Assembly: GCF_036084755.1 (NCBI RefSeq)
Contig: NZ_CP107968.1
Span: 1-64,000 of the forward strand
DNA length: 64,000 nt
Direction of reading: 5' to 3'
Source: Streptomyces sp. NBC_00370
GTDB taxonomy: Bacteria > Actinomycetota > Actinomycetes > Streptomycetales > Streptomycetaceae
Made by a program: the position numbers and the translations under genes. Below, one piece after another: positions 43,209-52,771 of the stretch. The notes beneath the pieces are model-generated. The model saw only the letters and a list, made by a program, of their open reading frames with translations, did not search any database and had not been told where the DNA came from. Position 1 is the first letter of the stretch. Each line of letters opens with the position of its first letter.

Positions 43209-44570
43209 TCACCACACCGAAAACGGTGCACATTCCTCCGTACGAAGTGGTGCACGTTCACTTGTACGCCGACACGTGCTGACCTCCAGAATCTTCAGGT
43301 AGTCGATGCCGGTCCGCGGGGCGGGCTCGGCCGGGGTCTCGGGCTTCGCCTTGGGGTGGGTGTGGCGGCCGACGTGGTGCGGCAGGGCCTTGCCCAGCAC
43401 CCGGTTGTGCGCGCGTACTTCGATCTCGGAGAGGTCGAACGGATCGAAGACCAGCTCGACGCGCATACCGACCAGCATCGGGTCGACCTCGTAGGTGTTG
43501 CCGTGCAGGCTGACCGTCCTGGTCTTGGTCACCGTGCGCTTCTCCGACCACAAGAACGCTTCACGCAGGTCGGCCGGGGAAGGCAGCGGCAGCGGCTGGG
43601 GAATCGCCGCCAGCCACCGCTCGATCGGCGGCTGCCCCGTCTCGGAGTGCACCGTGCGGTGATATACCGTCTCCACCCAGGCGGTGAACAGCCTGTTCAG
43701 CTCACCCAGCGACTCGATCCGGCCGGCGCCCTCCTCGTCGAGCTCGACGAGGAACTGGTCACGGACCGTGCGGAAGAACCTCTCGATCTTGCCCCGGCCC
43801 TGCGGGCGTCCGGGCCGCGAATGCGTCAGCTTGATCGCCAGACTCGCGCAGGCCCGCAGCAACCAGGCGTCCACAAACGCGGACCCGTTGTCGACATAGA
43901 CCGACTCGGGAACCCCGCGCGAGGCGAGCGCCGGCCGCAGGGCCACAGCCAGGCGGACGGTGTCCTCCGCGAACCCGAAACGGTGCCCCACGATCGCCCG
44001 CGAATGATCGTCGATGAACGCGAACAGGTACGTCTTCCGGCCGCCGATCTTCGGCCCGTGCAGCGCGTCCCCGGTCCACAGCTCGTTGCCGCGGACCGCC
44101 TCGAACCGCCCGAACACACTGCGCTGGCCGTTCTCCCCGGCGCCGGTGAGCCCGGCGTTCACGAAGTGCCGCTGCAAGGTGCGGTCGCTCGGTGACCAGC
44201 CCTGCGTCGTGCGCAGGATCCGCTGGATCTGCGCGGCCGTCCGCGCCGGGTTCTCCCTCTTCAGCGCGGCGGCCAGCTCCAGCACCTCCACCGGCGTGCG
44301 CGGGGCGACCTGCCGCGGCTCGGGCGCCAGAGCGGCAAAACCGCCCTGGCGGTAGGCCCGTGTCCAGCGGTCGATCGTGCCCCGCGAGACCTTCACCTGC
44401 CGGCCGAACGGGTCGGTGTGCTCGCGCGTCGCGACCTCCCGTGCCAGGCGTCCGCGCTCGCGGGTCGTCAGTTTCGAATCGATCAGGTCCTGAATCAGGC
44501 CGTAGCGGAATAGGCCCACCTGCCGGGCCTTGTCCGCCCGCCGGCGGTCCTCGTCCTCACTCGATGACAT
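43209..44570 (-). CDS. DDE-type integrase/transposase, 3' end replaced by IS21 sequence
   Basis: 453 residues from ATG 44570 (MSSSEDEDRRRADKARQ), with GAGGTGGAG upstream. An N-terminal helix-turn-helix (REVATREHTDPFGRQVKVSR, GTIDRWTRAYRQGG), then the integrase core with DDE residues in LWTGDALHGPK, SVYVDNGSAFVD and QGRGKIERFF, and a Mu-type C-terminal beta-barrel region. The last ~21 residues, after IDYLKILE, are encoded by the end of the IS21 element (from 43274 down), so the natural C terminus is lost. It follows a DUF6431 gene on the same strand, as in related Streptomyces elements. Confidence 0.82.
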   Translation of the reverse strand: MSSSEDEDRRRADKARQVGLFRYGLIQDLIDSKLTTRERGRLAREVATREHTDPFGRQVKVSRGTIDRWTRAYRQGGFAALAPEPRQVAPRTPVEVLELAAALKRENPARTAAQIQRILRTTQGWSPSDRTLQRHFVNAGLTGAGENGQRSVFGRFEAVRGNELWTGDALHGPKIGGRKTYLFAFIDDHSRAIVGHRFGFAEDTVRLAVALRPALASRGVPESVYVDNGSAFVDAWLLRACASLAIKLTHSRPGRPQGRGKIERFFRTVRDQFLVELDEEGAGRIESLGELNRLFTAWVETVYHRTVHSETGQPPIERWLAAIPQPLPLPSPADLREAFLWSEKRTVTKTRTVSLHGNTYEVDPMLVGMRVELVFDPFDLSEIEVRAHNRVLGKALPHHVGRHTHPKAKPETPAEPAPRTGIDYLKILEVSTCRRTSERAPLRTEECAPFSVW

Positions 44571-44674
44571 GCGGCACTCCACCTCGCCTCTCGATCAACG
44601 GCCCGCACCGGTGCGGCCGACACGATCAAGATTCGCGGTCCTCCTTTCCCGGGCCCAGGGGCGGCCCGTGTTGC

Positions 44675-45331
44675 TCAACCCGGTGCACAAGCGCAGGCCA
44701 GAAGGCCCCCCCCTATCGCCCGGCCAGCGAACTCCCACCGCGACACGGTGTTCACGCCCGCCCACTTCATCCCGGCCGCCCGATGCGCGGCCACCACCGC
44801 GCTCACCGCGTCCGCCAGCGGCGAGCGGGACGCCTCCGGGACCACCGGCTCGTCGGCGAGCGCGACCAGCACCACGGTGAAATGCCGCCGTACGTCCTCC
44901 GCCCGCAAGGCGAACCGGCGAATCCAGCCGCGAACCGTCCCCTCCGCAAGCCCCAGCACCCCCGCGATCGGGCGGTGCCCCATCCCGCGGGCCGCTATCT
45001 CCAGCCCCGCCTGGATCACCGAGGCCGCGTCGAGCCGCCTCGGCAACACCGCCTGCGCGAGCAGGACATGCGTCACCCGGCACCCCGAACACCTGCTGCG
45101 GCGGGGCCGCAGAAACAGCCTCGCCCCGAGATCACCCCGTACCTCCCGAGGCCGCCCGTGCCCCCACGGCGCCAGCACCGCCCCGCACCCCGGACACTCC
45201 AAGTCCCCCCGAAGTAGCTGCTGTTCCACCCGTACGACATCGGTGTCCACGACGAGCACACCCACCTCCGCCCCGTGCACACGCTGTCGTCGTGCACGAA
45301 CAGAGATCACCCTGCCCACCAAGATCAACAC
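44675..45331 (-). CDS. DUF6431-type zinc-binding protein of a transposable element
   Basis: 218 residues from GTG 45331. An N-terminal part of about 45 residues precedes a zinc-ribbon-like pair, CPGCGAVLAPWG and CSGCRVTHVLL, then a helix-turn-helix region (AARGMGHRPIAGVLGLAEGT, VRGWIRRFALRAEDV). The same Cys/HTH layout occurs in DUF6431 proteins encoded beside DDE transposases in actinobacteria. It probably binds element ends. The end of the protein, CACAPG, is ordinary. Inner GTG starts are possible, so the N terminus is uncertain. Confidence 0.68.
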   Translation of the reverse strand: MLILVGRVISVRARRQRVHGAEVGVLVVDTDVVRVEQQLLRGDLECPGCGAVLAPWGHGRPREVRGDLGARLFLRPRRSRCSGCRVTHVLLAQAVLPRRLDAASVIQAGLEIAARGMGHRPIAGVLGLAEGTVRGWIRRFALRAEDVRRHFTVVLVALADEPVVPEASRSPLADAVSAVVAAHRAAGMKWAGVNTVSRWEFAGRAIGGGLLACACAPG

Positions 45332-45371
45332 TCATGTCCATCACGAACGTCGCGAACCCCCACCCACGTGT

Positions 45372-45803
45372 TCATGCAGAGAGTCGTCCAACAACCACCC
45401 GGCTCAGCGTCGACATCGACGGCACCGAACCGTCCCCGCCCGCACCGGCCAGCAGCCGGCGCCGCAACTCCGAGACGTTTCCCCCCGCCTCGCCCAGCAC
45501 CTCCCACACCTCGTCCGACACCGCGTACCCCTGCCGGCCCCCCGGCTCCACCCGCCCGGTCGCCTTCGCCTGCTCCAGCCAGCGCCACACCGTCCGCTCG
45601 GACACACCCACCGTCTCAGCAACCGCAACCACATGCCGAGTCGACAACTCCCCCGCCCGCTGCCGCTCCAGCAGACGCCGCACCACCAACCCCCTCGGCA
45701 ACCCCACCCGCCCCGTGCCCAGAACCCGCTCGCCCATCCCCCCATCACACCCCCGGCCACCACTGCCACCGCATGAGAACCCTCGAACCTGAGACAGCAT
45801 CAC
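45372..45803 (-). pseudogene. N-terminal fragment of another transposase (HTH part)
   Basis: 143 residues: basic Gly-rich start, then LPRGLVVRRLLERQRAGEL, VVAVAETVGVSERTVWRWLE and YAVSDEVWEVLGEAGGNVSE, the two-helix-turn-helix front of Mu-type integrases. It ends at VVVGRLSA just where the catalytic domain should begin. The DDE part is absent, so the gene is truncated at 45372, next to the DUF6431 gene. Bases 45804-45947 have no gene and may hold an element end. Confidence 0.5.
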
Positions 45804-45947
45804 CCCCCATCAGATAACGCACCCCAGACAGCACCCCACCCCCAACCTCTCACTCACAAAGACAGTCACCACCAGTCCACGAAGAAGCCTCTGAACAGCA
45901 ACAACAACCCCACAACCAACTGTCTCTCACCACCACTGCCCCAAACC

Positions 45948-46241
45948 CGAGAGATCGCAACCTACCGATGGCGCCTGCGCGGACGGCCGACCTACGACCA
46001 GGGACTCGTCCACTGGCCTCTCACCTACGCGGTCGAGCATGCGGACAACCCAGGCACCACACTGGTGATCACCACCAACCAGCCGCATCCGAGCAACTGG
46101 TTAGGAACCCCAAGCAGCCCAGTCCTGCCATCCCAGGTGGCTGCCGCCATCCGCACCGCTCTCACCCAGGGCTGGACGGCCGAAAGCCCCGGCTCACCCT
46201 TCCACCTCGACCAGTCAGCAGGGTTCGTCTCGTCCCACTGA
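45948..46241 (+). pseudogene. 3' fragment of an unknown host gene
   Basis: REIATYRWRLRGRPTYDQGL, VHWPLTYAVEHADNPGTTLV, ITTNQPHPSNWLGTPSSPVL and TALTQGWTAESPGSPFHLDQ read as a coherent C-terminal protein part, with no start and low-complexity sequence before it. It is followed by a perfect terminator. Probably a gene whose 5' portion was removed by the transposable elements to the left. The family resembles short Streptomyces proteins of unknown role. Confidence 0.5.
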
Positions 46242-46253
46242 CGCACCCGCACT

Positions 46254-46288
46254 CAAGGACTCACCGACAGGCGATCGGTGAGTCCTTG
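46254..46288 (+). terminator. Perfect 14-bp stem terminator
   Basis: CAAGGACTCACCGA (46254-46267) pairs perfectly with 46275-46288 around CAGGCGA. It lies 12 bases past the stop of the truncated gene. Confidence 0.7.
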
Positions 46289-46425
46289 TGCTTTCCGCTC
46301 CCCACATTCCCCAGTTGATTCACTTCGTGAACCAACTGGGACGAAGAGCGACACTGAGGAAATTTCGAGATCGGCATCACCGTGTCCCGCACAGCCCCAA
46401 GCACGCTTCAAGGAGCGACTGCCGC

Positions 46426-46638
46426 ATGATCACCACTTCCCTGTACGAGATCGAGACCCACGAGGGTGACGACGGCACCATGCACCCCGCCGAACAGATC
46501 TGGATCCCCAGCACGCACGATGCGGCGGACAGCGGATTCGTCACTTATCGCGGTCTGCACATTGCCGGCATCGACGACCCGTCCGAAGACCGGCTCTACC
46601 CGGCCGCGTTCATCTTCCTTGGCAAGTCAGCGTGTTGA
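46426..46638 (+). CDS. Small hypothetical protein
   Basis: 70 residues, ATG 46426 with AAGGAG ten bases upstream; an upstream in-frame extension to 46288 overlaps the terminator. MITTSLYEIETHEGDDGTMH then EQIWIPSTHDAADSGFVTYR and a short hydrophobic end, AAFIFLGKSAC. Acidic, beta-rich, no known motif. It converges on the large trypsin/NTPase gene. Family not recognised. Confidence 0.5.
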   Translation: MITTSLYEIETHEGDDGTMHPAEQIWIPSTHDAADSGFVTYRGLHIAGIDDPSEDRLYPAAFIFLGKSAC

Positions 46639-46704
46639 GTCGGTATGCCGGAGCTGAGTGGCAGGTGACCTTACGGCGGCTCCAGGGGGCCGCTGTCGCA
46701 TTTT

Positions 46705-49700
46705 CTACACGAGTTCTCCGAGGACTCGCTGCGCGGCCTCGGAAAGGGCACGCGGCGCGACGCGCCCGACGGCCTTGAGTAGTGGCGTTACGCCGAACCT
46801 GGGTACCGGACGAAACCAAGTAGGGGCGGTCAGGGCTTCGGTGAGCAACAGCCGACGCTTGCTTTCCGACAGCCCGTCGCGGGTGGCTATGGAGGCCAGG
46901 GCCCCGGCGCGCTCTTCCGGTTTGGTGATGGTGCGGGCAAGAGTGACTGCTTGCTCGTGCCGTCCTGCCTGGGCTAGGGCGCGTGCGATGTCGCTCAGGG
47001 CCTCGGCCTGGTGCTCCTCGTTGAAGGAGGCGGCGAAGTCGACGGCCTCCTCGTATTTGGCCGCAGCGGTTAGAAAGCCAATGACCTGTCGCTGTCCCAA
47101 CCACTTCTGGGAGTGCGTGTCAGACATAGTGGTGGTGATGTTTTTGGCCTCCTGGCAGCGGTCGGCACGGACCCAGACTTGAGCCAGAGCGGTAAGCACA
47201 CGTTCACGGTCGTATGGCTCGACAACCGTAGACACCAGATCAGTGATCTGTTCTGCCAGGCCGATGGCCTCGCCATGCTGGCCCTGCAGCGCGAGGATGT
47301 CGGCGATCTCGGCCGTTACCCACAGGCGGTGGCCGACATCGGTGATCTTCCTAGTGAGGTCCGCGGCTTCCTGATGGCGTCCAATGTGAGACCACGCCAT
47401 CGCCACTTGCCCAAGAACGTTGTCCCGTTCATCGGCGCTGGTGACGGCGCCGACCACCTCGAGGGCTTGCGCGCTGAACTCGGCCGCTTCGGGAAGCTGG
47501 CCCCGCTCAGCCACGGTACGGGCGAGGTAGGCGAAGATCCACGCCCTGAGGTCAGGAAAGGAGATAGTGTGCGCCAGGTCGACCGCCTTCTGGTACTGGT
47601 CTGACCGCGTCAGGGATACGGCCACCTTGGCCAGTGCAGCCTCCTGCTCGCCGGGGTCGGCGATGGACAGCGCGAGCTCGATTGCCTGCTGGTCCTTCTG
47701 TGCGTAGGTGAGAACTTCCGCGATTTCGATCAGCGAACGGTCCCGCTCTCGTGCGTCGGTGAAGGCACGCGCCCGGTCGACGGCCTGCAGGGCCACCTCG
47801 CTCGCTTCGGGAAGTCTGCCCTCCTCGGCCATGATATCCGCGATGATGATCATTGCCTCGACGATTTCCCGCTCGCCTGCGCCAGAATCGCGTACGAGGT
47901 GAAGGGCCTGCGTCTCGTGCCGGTCCCGGGCGAGCGCTTGCACCACCTGCTCCGCCCCCAGCTCGTTGAAGGAGCCTGGAACGATCTGGGCGATCCTGAC
48001 TGCCAATCCGCTCATTCCGGCTTCGGCCAAGGCGCCGGCCAGGGCCATTAGCTCGCCGCTGCGTCGGTCCGTGTTCGTGATGCCCAGCGAGGCCGCTGCG
48101 GCGGCTTGGGCAAGGTCGGCGCCGAGCTGCGGCTTACCAGACTGGACTGTGACGTCCGCGATGGTGGCTAGGGCATCGGCCCGTTCCTTTTGGTCGGTGA
48201 TGGTGAGGGCCAGGTCGGCAGCCTGTTGATGTTCACCTGCCTCTGCCATGGACTCCGCGATGGAGGCCTGTGCCCAGGCCTGTCTTGCCGGGTCCGTGAT
48301 GCTACTGACCAACTCCAGAGCCGGTTCAAACGCTCCGCTGGCTGCCCAGGCGGCGGCGATGTGGGTGAGGGCATTGGCCTGCTCCTCTTGGTCGGTGATG
48401 GTGAGGGCCAGGTCGGCGGCCCGCCGGTGTTCACCTGCTTCCGCCACGAACTTGGCGATGGAGCCCTGAGCCTTGGCCTGCCGCACTGGGTCCGTGATCT
48501 TGCTGGCCAGCTCCAGCGCCAGCTCGAACTGCCCGGCAATGGCCAAAATGTCGATGATGCCCACGAATGCGCCGTCCCGCTCCTCGGGAGCGGCCATCGT
48601 CAACGTCAGATCGACTGCTAGGTGTTCTTGCCTTGCCGCGGCCAAGGCGTGCACGAGGTGCGTTTTCAGCAGAGTCGGATTCTCGACAGCCAGCTCAGCA
48701 CTGGCCATGGCACGGGCCTGCTTGTACTGGCCAGCTTCGACCAGGTGCTCGACTGCTGAGGAAACGTCGGTTGCCTCGAGGCGACCGGTACTCTCCTGTA
48801 CCGCGAGAGCCGCCTCCTTGGCCAGGGTGGCGGCCAGATCGTCCTGGCCTGTACAGGCGGCAGTACGGGCGGTCTCGGCGAGCATCCGCACCCGCTGCCC
48901 GAGAGGGCCTACATCACGGGCGGCCTCTGCTGCCTCAGTGGCGATCTGGGTTGCGAATTGATTTTCGCCCGAGTGGGCCAGACAGGCTCGGCCCTCGCCC
49001 ATGTGAGCCAGATGATCAGCGAGATCGGCCAGGGCCGAGGCCCTGAGGAAGAGATCGGAAATGCGGCGGGCCATCTCAGCGGCGAGCGCGTAGTCGCTCG
49101 CGCGTGCCAGTCCGAGGGAAGCCTCGAGCAGTGCGGTATCCGCCCACTTCAAGTCACAGGTCGTGTCTGCCACGTCGGCGAGTCGGCCTGCGAGGTTGAC
49201 TGCCTGCTGACACCAGCCCGCCTCGACCGAGCTCAGGAGCATGGCCGCCAGTATCGGCACCTGCTCCTCGGGGCCGGTAACGCTGGCCAGCAGGTTCAGG
49301 GCGTCCGGTTGACAACCTGCCTTGGTCAGGCTCCCCGCCACGTTGGCCAGCGCATCTGCACGTGTCGTGGGGATGCCTATGAGCTGTGCAGTGGCCGCCG
49401 CTTCCCGGTGCCTGCCTGCGGAAGCGAGTGCCTCCGTAACTCCGGTCAGGGCATGATCTTGCGACTCCCGGTCGGGGATGATGCCAGCGAGGTCGGTCGC
49501 TTCCCGGTAGCGCTCAATCATGGCCCAGGCCTGGGCGACGCCGCACAGTGCCCACGACCGCGCCTCAGGATCGGTGATGCCTTGCGCGAGAGCGATTGCA
49601 CGGTCGTCATCGCCAATGCGGGCGAACAAGCGCGCCATGTGGGAGTGGAGATCGTCGCCCGGAACCTCCCTAGCTGCCTTTTCGGCTTCGACCAGCACGG

Positions 49701-51789
49701 GGTGCGCCGCACCTGCGTGACCGTGGGACATCAGGGTCTCCGCGAGTTCGGCCAGCTGCCTAGCTCTGGTCTTTGGATCAGGGTGGCTCTGCGCCAGCGC
49801 TACAGCCTTCTCCGTTGCCCCGAGCCTGGCCCACACATCCAGCAGTCCCGACGGCACCTCTGTGATCTTGTCGTGGAGGGTGTTCCGGCACATTGCCAGG
49901 CGTAGCGCGGCGGCCAGATCGGGGCCATCCGCCCCGACCGCCGTGGTCTGCTCATCCGACGCGAGCAGGAGGTCGAAGGCTGAGGAAATCTCCTCCAGTG
50001 CCGCCTGGTGTCCTCCGCTACGCTGCCACAGGCGCTCGTGCCGCCGAGGATCGGTAGCCAGCTCGACCAGCCGAGCCGTATCACCTTGTACGCGCAGCAT
50101 CTGAGAGTAGCCGCGCAGCGCGTAATCCGGCGTGCGAAGTGGCCAGCCATCCTGGCGATGGCGGGCGACGAAAGCGTGGATGCGGTCTCGGGCAGCGTTG
50201 AGGGCATCCGGGGCCAGCAACTCAAGGGCGCTGGCGAGAAGCTGCTGGTGTGCGAAGGAGAAGAGGCCGTTGTCCAGGCCGGGCGTGGGGGCGACACGAC
50301 GTTGGAACACCCGGCCGGCAATCCCTCCGAGTTCCAGCTCGACCTTGCGTGCTGACATCCCCGTGAGTTCGGCGAGGTCGGCAGCGCTCAGGCCTCCGCT
50401 GGCGGCCGCCGTCAATGCAACCAGTTCCTCGCCGAGCCCCCCGCCAGCCAGCAGTGCGTCGAGGCTTCGCTCCGCCTCCTCTTGGACAGCCTGGGCCACT
50501 GACGACTTTTCCAGCCAGTGGTCGATCGCGTGGCTCCGCAGTGGATGGCCCGCCGAGACGTCACCTGGTACCGGGGGGTTGGGCCGTCCCGCCACGAGAA
50601 CCCTTAGCTCGGAGGGCACCTGTCGGGGCAGCAAGGCCGCAATACTGTGGCCGGATACAGCGCTGACGACCCCGGTGTCCTCGTCCAGTCCGTCGACAAG
50701 CAGAACCAAACAGTGGCCGTTCTCCTCGGCATGCTTGGCCGCCCGCCGCAACCCGACCAGGAACTGTCCCTGGGTCCTGCACTCAAGCTCGCGGTCGTGC
50801 AGGTATTCACGCAGTTGCCGCTCCATGGCGGAGAGGAAGGCAGTGCGGTCGGAATTTCCGCCGTGGCGATGGGTGATGAAGAAGGCGAGCACGCTCACAC
50901 CCGGTGGTGGCTGCAGCGCGAATTGGGCCATCAGCGCCGTCTTGCCCGACCACGGCTCGGCCAGCCACCGCCAGTAGGCACTTTCACCCTTTGGCGACTC
51001 AAGGGGCTCGGCGCAGAATGCAGCCATCGCGGCCAGCTCCTGCGCACGGCCCTCGAAGCGCTCTGCGGCGAGTTCACGAACCTCCAGAAGGTATCCGGAG
51101 CTCGGTACCGCAGGCTGTCCCCCTACCCCCACAAGAGCGGGCGCCACGCCCCCGTGACAATTCAGCAGTTCGACGAAGGCAGAGTCTGTGGCGAACTTGC
51201 GGACTGGCAGCGCGTGCAGGCGGCGGTTCTCGTGCTCCTCGTCGTCCTGCAGAACGACGCCCACGAGGTGGCCCTGACAGAAGACCGCTGCCCCGGAGAC
51301 CCCGCTCCACGCTTGCCGCTGGTCCGTCCTCAGACGTGGGGCGGCATCCTGGTCAAGGGTGTGCAGGTCATGCCTGCCTTCGCCCCCAGCCAGGGGGGAG
51401 AGCATGCCACGCAGGTGCTCGACCCGGCGGTGCCCGTCTGTGGCCCTAGTCTGAAGCGGGTACCCCAGACCCGCATACGGGAGGGCGTCGCTGCCCACCG
51501 GTCGGCCCCAGCGCACCGTTCCCGGGATATGCACGGGCGCGTCCAAGCGCAGCAGGGCTACATCCAGGCCGTCGGAGCCGGTCCAGCAGACGGAGGCTTT
51601 CCGGCGGTACACGCTCCCGGACTGCGGGTGACCCACCCGAACGGTGATCCTGGGCCAGACCTCGCCGGCTTCGTCGACGAGGACATGGCGGGCGGTCAGC
51701 ACCAGCTGCGGAGCGACGAGATAGCCAGATCCAGCCTTACGGCGGCCCCTGCCATCGCAGCGGACATCAGCCAACCTGCGCTCGTCCAC
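46705..51789 (-). CDS. Trypsin-like protease/STAND NTPase/helical-repeat protein
   Basis: 1694 residues from GTG 51789, with TGAGG upstream. Residues 1-200 are a trypsin-like protease with His35 (TARHVL), Asp76 (GLDVALL) and Ser165 (GVSGAAV). Residues about 240-560 are a STAND-type NTPase: P-loop EPWSGKTALM near 281, without its first Gly, and Walker B LVLLVDGLDEDTG near 365, followed by winged-helix-like segments. From about 600 to the end, some two dozen TPR-like helical pairs recur (ITDPEAR-x-x-AL, AEAGEHRRAADLALTITDQ). STAND proteins oligomerise when their repeats sense a trigger, which would activate the protease. A Trypco2 gene precedes it by 46 bases, the signature pairing of predicted bacterial conflict systems. 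The trigger and substrate are unknown. Confidence 0.82.
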   Translation of the reverse strand: MDERRLADVRCDGRGRRKAGSGYLVAPQLVLTARHVLVDEAGEVWPRITVRVGHPQSGSVYRRKASVCWTGSDGLDVALLRLDAPVHIPGTVRWGRPVGSDALPYAGLGYPLQTRATDGHRRVEHLRGMLSPLAGGEGRHDLHTLDQDAAPRLRTDQRQAWSGVSGAAVFCQGHLVGVVLQDDEEHENRRLHALPVRKFATDSAFVELLNCHGGVAPALVGVGGQPAVPSSGYLLEVRELAAERFEGRAQELAAMAAFCAEPLESPKGESAYWRWLAEPWSGKTALMAQFALQPPPGVSVLAFFITHRHGGNSDRTAFLSAMERQLREYLHDRELECRTQGQFLVGLRRAAKHAEENGHCLVLLVDGLDEDTGVVSAVSGHSIAALLPRQVPSELRVLVAGRPNPPVPGDVSAGHPLRSHAIDHWLEKSSVAQAVQEEAERSLDALLAGGGLGEELVALTAAASGGLSAADLAELTGMSARKVELELGGIAGRVFQRRVAPTPGLDNGLFSFAHQQLLASALELLAPDALNAARDRIHAFVARHRQDGWPLRTPDYALRGYSQMLRVQGDTARLVELATDPRRHERLWQRSGGHQAALEEISSAFDLLLASDEQTTAVGADGPDLAAALRLAMCRNTLHDKITEVPSGLLDVWARLGATEKAVALAQSHPDPKTRARQLAELAETLMSHGHAGAAHPVLVEAEKAAREVPGDDLHSHMARLFARIGDDDRAIALAQGITDPEARSWALCGVAQAWAMIERYREATDLAGIIPDRESQDHALTGVTEALASAGRHREAAATAQLIGIPTTRADALANVAGSLTKAGCQPDALNLLASVTGPEEQVPILAAMLLSSVEAGWCQQAVNLAGRLADVADTTCDLKWADTALLEASLGLARASDYALAAEMARRISDLFLRASALADLADHLAHMGEGRACLAHSGENQFATQIATEAAEAARDVGPLGQRVRMLAETARTAACTGQDDLAATLAKEAALAVQESTGRLEATDVSSAVEHLVEAGQYKQARAMASAELAVENPTLLKTHLVHALAAARQEHLAVDLTLTMAAPEERDGAFVGIIDILAIAGQFELALELASKITDPVRQAKAQGSIAKFVAEAGEHRRAADLALTITDQEEQANALTHIAAAWAASGAFEPALELVSSITDPARQAWAQASIAESMAEAGEHQQAADLALTITDQKERADALATIADVTVQSGKPQLGADLAQAAAAASLGITNTDRRSGELMALAGALAEAGMSGLAVRIAQIVPGSFNELGAEQVVQALARDRHETQALHLVRDSGAGEREIVEAMIIIADIMAEEGRLPEASEVALQAVDRARAFTDARERDRSLIEIAEVLTYAQKDQQAIELALSIADPGEQEAALAKVAVSLTRSDQYQKAVDLAHTISFPDLRAWIFAYLARTVAERGQLPEAAEFSAQALEVVGAVTSADERDNVLGQVAMAWSHIGRHQEAADLTRKITDVGHRLWVTAEIADILALQGQHGEAIGLAEQITDLVSTVVEPYDRERVLTALAQVWVRADRCQEAKNITTTMSDTHSQKWLGQRQVIGFLTAAAKYEEAVDFAASFNEEHQAEALSDIARALAQAGRHEQAVTLARTITKPEERAGALASIATRDGLSESKRRLLLTEALTAPTWFRPVPRFGVTPLLKAVGRVAPRALSEAAQRVLGELV

Positions 51790-51835
51790 GGAGTTGCCTC
51801 AGCCCATCCCCTGGTCAGCCTTCCGCCTGCCCGAA

Positions 51836-52150
51836 TTAGTCCTCGTCCCAGGAGCCGGCTTCCTCGACCCCGACGTCGACCTGCCCATCTCCGGTGGCGC
51901 GGTCCTTGACTTTCAGTTTGAGGGTCAGCTTGTGAGCGCGCGTCGATCCCACCGAGCCGCTTGCGTCCACAGTGGCCACGCCAAACGTCAGCTTCCCCCC
52001 ACCACGGCCCTCATTGCGCAGCTCCAACAAGAGCTCAAGCTGCGCCTCCTCGATCTCGAAGGCGAGCTGCTGCCCCGCTCCCGCGCTCTGGGCCAGGTAC
52101 AGCTCCTGCCTTAGCTCCTCGATCGCTACAGCCAGCCCGATATCCGCCAC
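51836..52150 (-). CDS. Trypco2 (trypsin co-occurring domain 2) protein
   Basis: 104 residues from GTG 52150 (VADIGLAVAIEELRQELYLA) with AAGGGG about ten bases upstream; a longer frame to 52246 is less likely. The pattern IGLAVAIEELRQEL, LAFEIEEAQLELLLELRNEG, RGGGKLTFGVATVDA and HKLTLKLKVKD matches the Trypco2 family, a small beta-rich domain found next to trypsin-like proteases of NTPase-linked conflict systems. It likely binds the protease part of its neighbour as adaptor or inhibitor; that role is inferred. Same operon as the 1694-residue gene. Confidence 0.78.
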   Translation of the reverse strand: MADIGLAVAIEELRQELYLAQSAGAGQQLAFEIEEAQLELLLELRNEGRGGGKLTFGVATVDASGSVGSTRAHKLTLKLKVKDRATGDGQVDVGVEEAGSWDED

Positions 52151-52365
52151 CGTATGCCCGCGCCCCTTGTCCAGCGAGGCCGTCTGCGCGACCCCGGACC
52201 GATCCCGACGGCTGATGGTCTCAGCCGATCCGGCTAGTCTGCCCAAAAGGCCTACGGCGAGCCAATAGCACCCTCGTCGCGGTCAGTTGGTGGGAGGGGA
52301 GTGAAGCGCTCAGTCACAGCTGATCGTCAAACATGCGTTTCGGCCGAAGGGGGACGACGTTCGGC

Positions 52366-52446
52366 GTCGGCAACTTCGTGGCCACGTCAGGCTGCACGTG
52401 GCAGCAGTTGCCCACTGCTTCGTTCGGTCCGTCGGGGGCGACGGGC
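52366..52446 (+). pseudogene. Tiny remnant of an IS5-type transposase
   Basis: One plus-strand frame reads NFVATSGCTWQQLPTASFGP then SGAT, the conserved front part of IS5-family transposases (FVATSGCTWRQLP-x-x-FG), with nothing of the catalytic domain left. It lies between the divergent Trypco2 and kinase genes. The rest of 52151-52771 shows no gene. Confidence 0.5.
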
Positions 52447-52771
52447 TGGAATGTTGCTGTCGGTGGGGCGCTCGCACATGGCCAGGTCGCGTTTCTAGCG
52501 GCAGAGCAGCAGGGCGTGGGGGTTGTCGTAGAGGAGAACGAGGAACTCGCCCGCCTGCGGGAGGACGTGCTCGCGCTTGTCCGCGCCCTCACCGCCCGGC
52601 ACCGGCGCCAGGGGAGCGGGATCCTGAGGGCGAGCGGGGACCGGAGCGGTCTGCGGCATCGTCCCGGGCGGCTGGATGATCCCGGTGATCGCGCACGTCG
52701 CACCCTGCCGTGCGGGACAATGTCCGCGGCGGGCACGGAGCCCGGGGCCGGCACGATGCACGGGCGGGGCG

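Larger units (their letters stand above)
40909..43274 (-). mobile_element. IS21-family insertion sequence
   Basis: 2366 bp with related ends: left TGTCCGCGTACTCGCTTGAG, right (reverse complement) TGTCGGCGTACAAGTGAACG, each followed by a GTGCACCAC-x-x-CGTACG motif repeated within the terminal 50 bases, as IS21 ends are. It carries istA (broken) and istB on the minus strand, overlapping by ATGA. Flanks (GAGATGAAC left, CGTGCTGAC right) show no target duplication and belong to different genes, so the present junctions reflect recombination or deletion. Confidence 0.8.
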
